From: an uncultured Eubacterium sp. | GTDB taxonomy: Bacteria > Bacillota > Clostridia > Oscillospirales > Acutalibacteraceae | NCBI GenBank assembly: GCA_905233805.1 | Contig: CAJOER010000055.1 | Span: 4,503 to 18,486, forward strand | Reading direction: 5' to 3' | Length of the DNA stretch: 13,984 nucleotides | Shown: positions 6,328 through 12,839 of the stretch, one piece after another | Layout: each line of letters opens with the position of its first letter | Position numbering within the stretch: position 1 is the first letter of the stretch | Notes under the pieces: model-generated | What the model saw: the letters and a program-made list of their open reading frames with translations, nothing else | Databases searched by the model: none | Told to the model about the DNA's origin: nothing | Position numbers and translations under genes: made by a program

Positions 6328-8307
6328 TCAGCTTACGTCCGCGGCATCAAGATAAAGATGACCGTAGTTTGAAATGTAATCTTTTCTTCCTTCAAGGTCG
6401 TCGCCAAGGAGTAAGTCAAACATTTTTGACGTATATTCAGCGTCTGACGGCGTAACCTTTATAAGCCTTCTTGTAGCAGGGTTCATAGTAGTAAGCGACA
6501 TCATTTCAGCCTCATTTTCGCCAAGACCTTTAGAACGCTGAACGGTGTATTTTTTATCGCCGATTTCCTGCTTTATTTCTTCCATTTCAATCTCATTATA
6601 AGCGAAATAAGTCTGGTCCTTGCAGGTTACCTCATAAAGCGGTGATTCGGCAATATAAACCTTGCCCTCTTCAATAAGACGAGGCATAAGGCGGTAAATC
6701 ATAGTTAATATAAGCGTTCTGATATGGAAGCCGTCAACGTCGGCATCGGTACAAATCATTATCTTATTCCAGCGAAGCGCGTTCATATCGAAAAGTGATA
6801 CGTCCTTCGCAGCCTTGCTTTTAACTTCAACGCCGCAGCCGAGTACCTTGATTAAATCGGTAATAATATCGCTCTTGAAAATCTTGTCGTAATCGGACTT
6901 CAGGCAGTTTAATATCTTACCTCTGACAGGCATAAGAGCCTGAAAGTTCGCGTCCCTCGCCTGCTTACAGGCGCCGAGAGCCGAGTCGCCCTCAACAATA
7001 AAGATTTCTCTTTCATTTACGTCTTTGCTGCGGCAATCAACAAACTTCTGAATCCTGTTAGTCATATCGACTTTGGACTGCAAAGTCTTTTTAATGCTCG
7101 TCTTAGTCTTTTCAGCCTTGATACGCGCTCTCATATTAATGAGCATCTGCTCGGCAATACGGTCCGCGTCGAGCTTGTTTTCAATGAAATAAACCTCAAG
7201 CTGATGACGGAAAAACTCGTTCATTGCATCCTGGATAAACTTATTTGTAATCGCCTTTTTGGTCTGATTCTCATAAGATGTCTGAGTAGAAAAGCTGGAT
7301 ACAACGAAAATAACACAGTCCTCAATATCCTGAGTATTAATCTGTACGTCGGTTTTATTGAATTTATTGTTAGTTTTAAGGTAGTTGTTCACCTGATATA
7401 CAAAGGCGCTGCGGAAAGCCTTTTCCGGCGAGCCGCCGTGCTCAAGATATGACGAGTTATGATAGTATTCCTTGAGCTGTTTTTTATTTGAAAAACAAAG
7501 CGCCGCTTTGATTCTAAGCTTATAATCCTCTAAATCCTCACGGTCGCGGCCGACTCTTTCGCACTCCCAGTACTGAGGCGTGGTAAATGCCGAATCGCCT
7601 GCAAGTTCTTTTACATAGTCCTGAATACCGTTTTCATAGCAGAACTCGGTTGTATCAAACTGAGATGCCGTGAGCTGATTTTTAAATACAAATTTAATTC
7701 CGTCGTTTACAATCGCCTGACGTTTAATCGTCGAAATATAGTAATCAACGGGAATCTGAATATCGGTAAATACTTCGAGGTCAGGCTTCCATCTGATACG
7801 GGTACCCGTATCCCCTCTTTTACCGTAAGGTTCCTTAGTAAGACCGCCGATATTCTCGCCTTTTTCAAAATGAAGGGTATATCTGTAACCGTCGGATTTA
7901 ATCTCTGCGTCCATATATTCGGAAGCGTACTGAGTAGCACAGAGACCGAGACCGTTAAGACCGAGCGAAAACTCATAGTTATCTCCGCCGTTATCATATT
8001 TTCCGCCGGCATATAGTTCGCAGAAAAGAAGTTCCCAGTTATACTTATCCTCATTTTTATTATAGTCAACGGGAATACCGCGTCCGAAGTCCTGAACCTC
8101 AACGGAGCCGTCAAGAAAACGGGTTACGATAATCTTCTTACCGTGACCTTCCCTTGCCTCATCTATTGAGTTACTCATTATCTCAAATACGCTGTGCTGA
8201 CAGCCTTCAATACCGTCCGAGCCGAATATAACGGCAGGACGCTTTCTGACACGGTCAGCGCCTTTTAACGATTTAATACTTTCGTTACCGTAAGCCTTTT
8301 TAGCCAA
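6328..8307 (-). CDS. Type IIA topoisomerase subunit B (GyrB/ParE-like ATPase, divergent)
   Basis: The ATPase/Toprim subunit partnering the gene downstream. GHKL motifs: FEIMSNSIDEA with catalytic Glu42 and Asn46, VQDFGRGIPV with Asp73 (same numbers as E. coli GyrB), and GLNGLG as the ATP-lid glycine motif. Toprim motifs: VEGDSALG (Glu439) and TDADVDG (Asp521/523/525), then QRSKGLGE. Departures from the usual sequence include RKRPAVIFGS where RKRPGMYIG is usual, SALG where SAGG is usual, and a Thr at the position aligning with coumarin-binding Arg136 of E. coli GyrB. The length of 659 is typical of ParE or Gram-positive GyrB. The start is TTG at 8307, 7 nt after GGAGG; the ATG at 8312 is out of frame and only 2 nt from the ribosome binding site. 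A consensus promoter lies upstream. This is probably a ParE-like paralogue separate from the cell's main gyrase. Confidence 0.9.
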   Translation of the reverse strand: MAKKAYGNESIKSLKGADRVRKRPAVIFGSDGIEGCQHSVFEIMSNSIDEAREGHGKKIIVTRFLDGSVEVQDFGRGIPVDYNKNEDKYNWELLFCELYAGGKYDNGGDNYEFSLGLNGLGLCATQYASEYMDAEIKSDGYRYTLHFEKGENIGGLTKEPYGKRGDTGTRIRWKPDLEVFTDIQIPVDYYISTIKRQAIVNDGIKFVFKNQLTASQFDTTEFCYENGIQDYVKELAGDSAFTTPQYWECERVGRDREDLEDYKLRIKAALCFSNKKQLKEYYHNSSYLEHGGSPEKAFRSAFVYQVNNYLKTNNKFNKTDVQINTQDIEDCVIFVVSSFSTQTSYENQTKKAITNKFIQDAMNEFFRHQLEVYFIENKLDADRIAEQMLINMRARIKAEKTKTSIKKTLQSKVDMTNRIQKFVDCRSKDVNEREIFIVEGDSALGACKQARDANFQALMPVRGKILNCLKSDYDKIFKSDIITDLIKVLGCGVEVKSKAAKDVSLFDMNALRWNKIMICTDADVDGFHIRTLILTMIYRLMPRLIEEGKVYIAESPLYEVTCKDQTYFAYNEIEMEEIKQEIGDKKYTVQRSKGLGENEAEMMSLTTMNPATRRLIKVTPSDAEYTSKMFDLLLGDDLEGRKDYISNYGHLYLDAADVS

Positions 8308-8344
8308 ACCATTACCTCCAATAACAAGTATACATACAAAGTGT

Positions 8345-8374
8345 ATTATACAATATATAGTATAAAAATGTCAA
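8345..8374 (-). promoter_or_regulatory. Consensus sigma-A promoter of the topoisomerase operon
   Basis: A perfect -35 TTGACA (8369-8374) and a perfect -10 TATAAT (8345-8350) are separated by an 18-nt AT-rich spacer. The predicted transcription start is about 30 nt upstream of the TTG start codon. It lies between the terminator of the preceding gene and the topoisomerase subunit B gene, so the pair is an independent unit, probably well transcribed. Confidence 0.93.
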
Positions 8375-8397
8375 GATAATAATTACAATTTTATTAC

Positions 8398-8429
8398 AAA
8401 AAAATAACAGCAGCAACTTGCTGCCGTTA
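8398..8429 (-). terminator. Strong Rho-independent terminator after the yigZ-like gene
   Basis: An 11-bp stem with one G-U pair (TAACGGCAGCA / TGCTGCTGTTA), a 3-nt loop and seven Ts on the transcript. The stop codon of the yigZ-like gene is the first three bases of the stem. Confidence 0.93.
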
Positions 8430-8795
8430 TACTTTATCAAATACTAAGTCAATAAATTTTGCTTTGACTTTTCCTTTACTTAAATCTGTGAGCTTTTCTT
8501 CGAGTTCAGAGCGTTTATCCGATTTTACCGAAAACTTTACCTTCACACTGTCGGCGTATTCCGTGTTAATTACGTTAGCCGAAAAGTCACTGAGAAGCGA
8601 TGTAAGGCGCTCATAAAAACTGTAATCCACATCAGCCTCAAGCACGCTGCACTCAGCCATAGTAATTACATTCCCTGCTTCAAGTGCAATCTTTGAAGTG
8701 TGCGAATAAGCTCTTACAAGACCGCCTGCACCGAGCAGCGTACCGCCGAAATAACGTGTTGCAATTACGCATACGTCTGTTACGCCTTCTATCGC
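8427..8795 (-). pseudogene. yigZ: YigZ/IMPACT family protein, C-terminal fragment
   Basis: Read from the break at about 8795, this frame encodes AIEGVTDVCVIATRYFGG then TLLGAGGLVRAYS, the conserved second half of the YigZ/IMPACT N-terminal domain. It continues into a DUF1949-like C-terminal domain (about the last 75 residues, ending KAKFIDLVFDKV). YigZ/YvyE proteins have an RNase/EF-G-like two-domain fold of unclear cellular role; the eukaryotic relative IMPACT regulates translation through GCN1. There is no start codon at the junction. The first Met is internal (ATG at 8660), so this part would not be made as a whole unless a stop at 8789-8791 is bypassed. It was one gene with the fragment at 8789-8986. 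Confidence 0.8.
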
Positions 8796-8986
8796 TGAAT
8801 ATTATTATCACGAAGAATGTAGGCGTAGACGTTATGCGTTGCGTCCCAGTGCTTTGATTTTATTGAATTTATAAAAGCGACTGCCTCTTCCTGGGATTTA
8901 ACGGGCTTTACGTAACCTATAAATTTACTTTTCTTTTCAATAAAGAAATCGTTAGCTTCCCTTTCTACGGTTTTATATTCGTTCAT
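8789..8986 (-). pseudogene. yigZ: YigZ/IMPACT family protein, N-terminal fragment
   Basis: The 65-residue frame begins MNEYKTVEREANDFFIEKKS and contains KSKFIGYVKPV and HWDATHNVYAYI, both typical of the YigZ/YvyE N-terminus. It ends NNIQR-stop (TAG, 8789-8791). Intact homologues continue IQR-[F/Y]SDDGEP-GTAG-P-L-V before the TRYFGG motif. Here those roughly 18-20 residues are absent and the rest of the gene resumes in another frame, so an internal deletion is more likely than a single-base error. The start is ATG at 8986; GGTGAG lies only 2 nt upstream, a weak ribosome binding site. The gene lies just after the rpmE terminator and has no clear promoter of its own. Confidence 0.8.
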
Positions 8987-9000
8987 AGCTCACCATAATA

Positions 9001-9026
9001 ATTTAAAGGGCGACATCAGCCGCCCT
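9001..9026 (-). terminator. Probable intrinsic terminator after rpmE
   Basis: A GC-rich 6-bp stem (AGGGCG / CGCCCT) with an 8-nt loop, followed by TTTAAAT on the transcript, starts 4 nt after the rpmE stop codon. The T run is short, so partial read-through into the yigZ-like gene is likely. Confidence 0.7.
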
Positions 9027-9030
9027 GAAA

Positions 9031-9234
9031 TTATGCTTTCTTAGCAAATCTTCTGTTGAATCTGTCAACACGTCCGCCTGTATCAACAAGCTTCTGACGC
9101 CCTGTGTAGAACGGATGACACTTAGAGCAAATATCAACCTTCATATCGCCCTTTGTGCTCTTTGTCTGGTAAGTTTCGCCGCATGCGCATCTTACCGTAC
9201 AGTCAACGTAATTAGGATGAATTCCTTCCTTCAT
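9031..9234 (-). CDS. rpmE: 50S ribosomal protein bL31 (zinc-binding type)
   Basis: bL31 sits at the central protuberance of the large subunit and contributes to bridging with the small subunit. The 67 residues begin MKEGIHPNYVDC and end GGRVDRFNRRFAKKA, a full-length match to the family. Cys16, Cys18, Cys36 and Cys39 form the zinc site of the C+ form, which in other bacteria is the form used when zinc is sufficient. The ATG at 9234 has GAGGTG about 7 nt upstream. The gene has its own promoter, a structured 5' leader and a terminator. Confidence 0.96.
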   Translation of the reverse strand: MKEGIHPNYVDCTVRCACGETYQTKSTKGDMKVDICSKCHPFYTGRQKLVDTGGRVDRFNRRFAKKA

Positions 9235-9261
9235 TTACTTTCACCTCACTTAAGTCTGTCA

Positions 9262-9279
9262 GGCCGGTAACAGCCGACC
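9262..9279 (-). ncRNA. Hairpin in the rpmE 5' leader (candidate bL31 autoregulatory leader)
   Basis: On the transcript, GGTCGG-CTGTTA-CCGGCC forms a continuous 6-bp stem with one G-U pair and a 6-nt loop. It lies within the roughly 55-nt leader, about 14 nt upstream of the ribosome binding site. Ribosomal-protein leader motifs upstream of rpmE have been described in Firmicutes. Whether this hairpin belongs to that class is an inference from position and form. Confidence 0.45.
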
Positions 9280-9298
9280 TTTACTTCGTAGCGTAAGA

Positions 9299-9327
9299 AT
9301 TATAGCACAATGAATATAAAAATGCAA
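9299..9327 (-). promoter_or_regulatory. Sigma-A promoter of rpmE
   Basis: The -35 is TTGCAT (9322-9327), the spacer is 17 nt, and the -10 is TATAAT (9299-9304) with a TGn extension (TGCTATAAT). It starts 17 nt after the addA stop codon and gives a leader of about 55-60 nt. Confidence 0.9.
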
Positions 9328-9343
9328 CACTTTTTTTAATATT

Positions 9344-12300
9344 TTAGTATAAGCACTCTTTTTTCAGCGCAAATGAGTAAAGCATTGTTTCTTTAACTTC
9401 AAGACCGAGAGTTTTGGAAACCGCACTTTTATAAAATGACAGCTGATTCTTATACATATCAAGAAGTTCGCTTTCGTCGCTGACTTTATCCGTCTTATAG
9501 TCAACTAAAACGAGCTTGCCGTTTTCTGTGAATACACAGTCCGCAATACCCTGAACAAGAACCTTTTCGTCAATGTCCGTATCCTCAAGTTCTTTAAGCG
9601 GAACAAAAGACGCCACCTTGATTTCACGGTATATCTTATCGCTCTTTGCCATTCTCTTATAAAGTGAAGAGCTGAAAAATGCTGAAAGACTGTCTCTGTC
9701 GAGCGCATCGGCCTGAGTTTCGGTAATTAAACCGAGTTCGGTTATGCGATTAATCTCCTGTTCAAGATTTTTTTCTGCATTTTCATAATTGCAATACTGC
9801 ATAAATGCGTGCATAGCGCTTCCTTTTTCGGCAGAGGTAAGCTTTCCTCCGTACATAAATGACGGCTTTTCAGCGGCAAAATATTTATAGCTCTGTTCTC
9901 TTTCGTCAAGGCTTGAAGCAGTGCGCTTTGATGCAAAAGCGCTGAGCGCCGCTCTGTCGTACTTAAAACTGAGTTTGTCCCGTATCTTATTTACAAGTTC
10001 CGAGTCGGCAGCACAGACAGTTTTTACAATATCAGACTCTTCCTCTGCATTATCAATAATATTAACGGTAAGAGGAAAGTCAAATTTATCATTTACTTCG
10101 ATACTGTGAGAACACAGTTCGCGAAGAATACCCGCGTCCTTATGTTGAAGAAGTGACATAATAAGCAAATCGCCGTCATTATTAGTTGTTTTTACAACGT
10201 ACGGGCTGAGTTTGCTTCCCGTAATCTTATCTCCGAGAGAAGCAACTTTCTTCAAAGCTTTTTTGTATGAAGTAAAGAGAAGAAGCTGTTCTTTTGCTCT
10301 TGTTACCGCAACATATAAGACTCTCAGATTCTCGCTCATTGAAGCGTTTGAATTGATATTCTTAATTGCACTGTACTGAACGGAATCGTATCTGTAAAGT
10401 CCTTCTTCTTTGTGAACCTTCAATCCTACGCCGATATCACTGTTCAGAAGAATCTGCGCTCTTTCGTCGATTGCATTGTACTGATGCGTAGTATCAGCAA
10501 GTATAACAACAGGAAATTCAAGACCCTTTGACTTATGAACGGACATAATCTGTACGGCACTTAGTTTCTGAGGAGGAAGCTCAGCGCTCTCAACGTCAAG
10601 TTCAGCCTCAATAACAGAGTCAATGTATCTTAAAAATGCAGAGAGCCCGACATTATCGCCGGAGTCAAAATTTCTTGCAAATGAAACGAGTTTCTGTACA
10701 TTCAGTTTCCTCTGTTCACTGTTACCCATTACAGAGATTAAAGCAGGATATGAAGTTTCACTTATAATTTTTCTGATAAAACTTTCAACACTCATTGAAG
10801 AAGCGTAACTTCTGTATTTTTCAAGGTCTGAAAGAAAAGCATTAAACTTTTCAGGCATATTGCAAATGGCTGAATAAAGATTGCCTTTTCTCATATTACA
10901 CCTTGCAAGAGCAATATCGTCAGCGCTGTAGCCGTAAAATACCGACATAAGCGTAGATAGAAGCGGAATATCCTGCATTGGATTATCAATTACGCGTAGA
11001 AGAGAAAGTAAAATAGAAACCTCATTATTCTCAAAGAGATTTGTTCTGTTATTCGCTATTGCGGGAATACCGTATTCCGAAAAGACCTTAGTAAATACAG
11101 GCATAGTTCCTTTAGCGGAACGAAGAAGCACGGCAAAATCACCGAACTCTACTTCCCTTTCAATACCGTAATCAATAATCTTTTCGCCGCTTTTTACTTT
11201 TTCAATTATTGTTTGCGCAATACACCTTGCTTCAAATTCAACTCTGTCCTCATCTTCGGGAATATCAATTACATTAAGCTGAACTGTTTTTTCGCTCGGA
11301 TTTTCGGACTTTTCGATTTTATTAAGATAGTCCTCTTCACTGTAATCGAGCTCCCCGATTTTTGAGGACATAAGATTTGAGAAAATAAAGTTAGTAAATG
11401 AGCATATCTCTTCACGGGAACGGAAGTTTACGTCAAGTACAATCTTTTTATTTTCAGCTTTTTCCTCTTCTGAGTACAGCTTATAGTTTTCCTTTTTCTC
11501 ATTAAAAATTGAAGGCATGGCAAGACGGAAGCGATAAATACTCTGCTTTATATCGCCAACCAAAAATCTGTTATGACCGTTAGAAAGCATTTCAAAAAGC
11601 TTATCCTGAGCGGTATTTGTATCCTGATACTCGTCAACGAGTATCTCTTTAAACTGCGAAGAAAGCTCTTTTGCAAGTTCTGTCCTGACGTACTCGCCGT
11701 CCTTATATGAGAAGAGCAAATCAATAGCAAAATGCTCAATATCTGAAAATGAATAAGAACCGAGTTCCTTTTTTGCCTCGAGAAGTCTTTTATTAAACTC
11801 ACTGACAAGGGCGCAAAGCTCGTTAAACGCCGTATACAGGATTTTATTATCAGCCGTGATATCTTCGATACCCGCTGCCAAAAGAGGCATAATTTTGCTC
11901 TCTATAAGGCTGGATTTGCCGTTATATACTTTCCTTTTTGCGAGGAGTAAGTCCTTGTATTCGCCGTCAAAACCTGTTTTTGCTCTCGGAGTAGTTTCAA
12001 ATGACGCAGCTTTAAATGCGGTTCTTACTTCCTCCCAGCTTTTATCGAGCAACGTATACAGTTCATTAACTGTCTTTTCGTCGGATGCCAGCATTGAAGA
12101 ATAGTCGTCGAACATTTCGTCGCCGGGTACAAGCAGAGTTTTTTCGAATGCAATAACGTCTTTTACATAGTCGAGAATAAAACGGATTTCTTCAATTATT
12201 TCCTGCTTTACTCTGCTGTCTTCAAAACTGATATCCGGATTATACAGATTTGATACCTCGCTAAGCCAAACAAGCGGGAAAGGCTGCGAAGATATGAAAT

Positions 12301-12838
12301 TGTTAATCTTAAGTACAGCGTCGGTTAACTCTTTATCGCTCTTTGCACTTGATAAAAGTTCGACAAGAAGTCTGAATTCTTCGGAATCGTTTTCATACAG
12401 TTCCTCAACAAGTTCGTCAATGACAGTTTTTTGAAGGATATACTCCTCTGACTGTTCAAGTATTCTGAAATCCTGTTCAATACCGAGTTTGAAAAAGTTA
12501 TCGCGTACAAGATTTATACAGAAAGAATCAATGGTAGAAATCTTCGCCGAAGGAAGAAGCGAAAGCTGTCTTAATACGTTAGTATTATTCGGCTCTTTTG
12601 CAATAATTTCATTAAGCCTGTTAGATATTCTGATTTTCATTTCAGCAGCCGCTGCATTGGTAAATGTAACGACAAGTAATTCGTCAAGATTTACGTTGCA
12701 TTCGGGGCTTGTAATCATATGTATAACTCTGTCTACAAGGACGCGGGTTTTACCCGAGCCCGCAGCCGCGCTGACTAAGATATTGCCACCCTCGGCAAAA
12801 ACAGCGTTTTTCTGAGAAGGAGTATAATCAAAAGTCAT
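9344..12838 (-). CDS. addA: ATP-dependent helicase/nuclease subunit A (AddA)
   Basis: AddA is the UvrD-like helicase and 3'-strand nuclease subunit of AddAB, which resects double-strand breaks and prepares 3' tails for RecA. Numbered from the ATG at 12838 (1164 residues): the Walker A motif SAAAGSGKTR includes Lys30, the Walker B-type motif is VDEYQDTN with Asp402-Glu403, and LVGDIKQSIYRFR and LRVLYVAVTRAKEQ are helicase motifs III and VI. The C-terminal RecB-type nuclease domain has GSAMHAFM and LVDYKTDK (Asp1113, Lys1115). The length is normal. An in-frame GTG at 12847 would add three residues, but it overlaps the ribosome binding site. GGGAGGG lies 8 nt before the ATG at 12838, so I prefer that start. 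It begins 1 nt after the addB stop codon, indicating tight coupling. No terminator is visible downstream. Confidence 0.95.
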   Translation of the reverse strand: MTFDYTPSQKNAVFAEGGNILVSAAAGSGKTRVLVDRVIHMITSPECNVNLDELLVVTFTNAAAAEMKIRISNRLNEIIAKEPNNTNVLRQLSLLPSAKISTIDSFCINLVRDNFFKLGIEQDFRILEQSEEYILQKTVIDELVEELYENDSEEFRLLVELLSSAKSDKELTDAVLKINNFISSQPFPLVWLSEVSNLYNPDISFEDSRVKQEIIEEIRFILDYVKDVIAFEKTLLVPGDEMFDDYSSMLASDEKTVNELYTLLDKSWEEVRTAFKAASFETTPRAKTGFDGEYKDLLLAKRKVYNGKSSLIESKIMPLLAAGIEDITADNKILYTAFNELCALVSEFNKRLLEAKKELGSYSFSDIEHFAIDLLFSYKDGEYVRTELAKELSSQFKEILVDEYQDTNTAQDKLFEMLSNGHNRFLVGDIKQSIYRFRLAMPSIFNEKKENYKLYSEEEKAENKKIVLDVNFRSREEICSFTNFIFSNLMSSKIGELDYSEEDYLNKIEKSENPSEKTVQLNVIDIPEDEDRVEFEARCIAQTIIEKVKSGEKIIDYGIEREVEFGDFAVLLRSAKGTMPVFTKVFSEYGIPAIANNRTNLFENNEVSILLSLLRVIDNPMQDIPLLSTLMSVFYGYSADDIALARCNMRKGNLYSAICNMPEKFNAFLSDLEKYRSYASSMSVESFIRKIISETSYPALISVMGNSEQRKLNVQKLVSFARNFDSGDNVGLSAFLRYIDSVIEAELDVESAELPPQKLSAVQIMSVHKSKGLEFPVVILADTTHQYNAIDERAQILLNSDIGVGLKVHKEEGLYRYDSVQYSAIKNINSNASMSENLRVLYVAVTRAKEQLLLFTSYKKALKKVASLGDKITGSKLSPYVVKTTNNDGDLLIMSLLQHKDAGILRELCSHSIEVNDKFDFPLTVNIIDNAEEESDIVKTVCAADSELVNKIRDKLSFKYDRAALSAFASKRTASSLDEREQSYKYFAAEKPSFMYGGKLTSAEKGSAMHAFMQYCNYENAEKNLEQEINRITELGLITETQADALDRDSLSAFFSSSLYKRMAKSDKIYREIKVASFVPLKELEDTDIDEKVLVQGIADCVFTENGKLVLVDYKTDKVSDESELLDMYKNQLSFYKSAVSKTLGLEVKETMLYSFALKKECLY

Positions 12839-12839
12839 A

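Noticed and set aside
9236..9346. Terminator between addA and rpmE
   Set aside because: The T/A runs after the addA stop have no adjoining GC-containing stem; the region is better explained as the rpmE promoter.
12489..12815. Plus-strand 108-codon ORF opposite the start of addA
   Set aside because: No family resemblance and no ribosome binding site noted; it mirrors addA codons and lies wholly within that gene.
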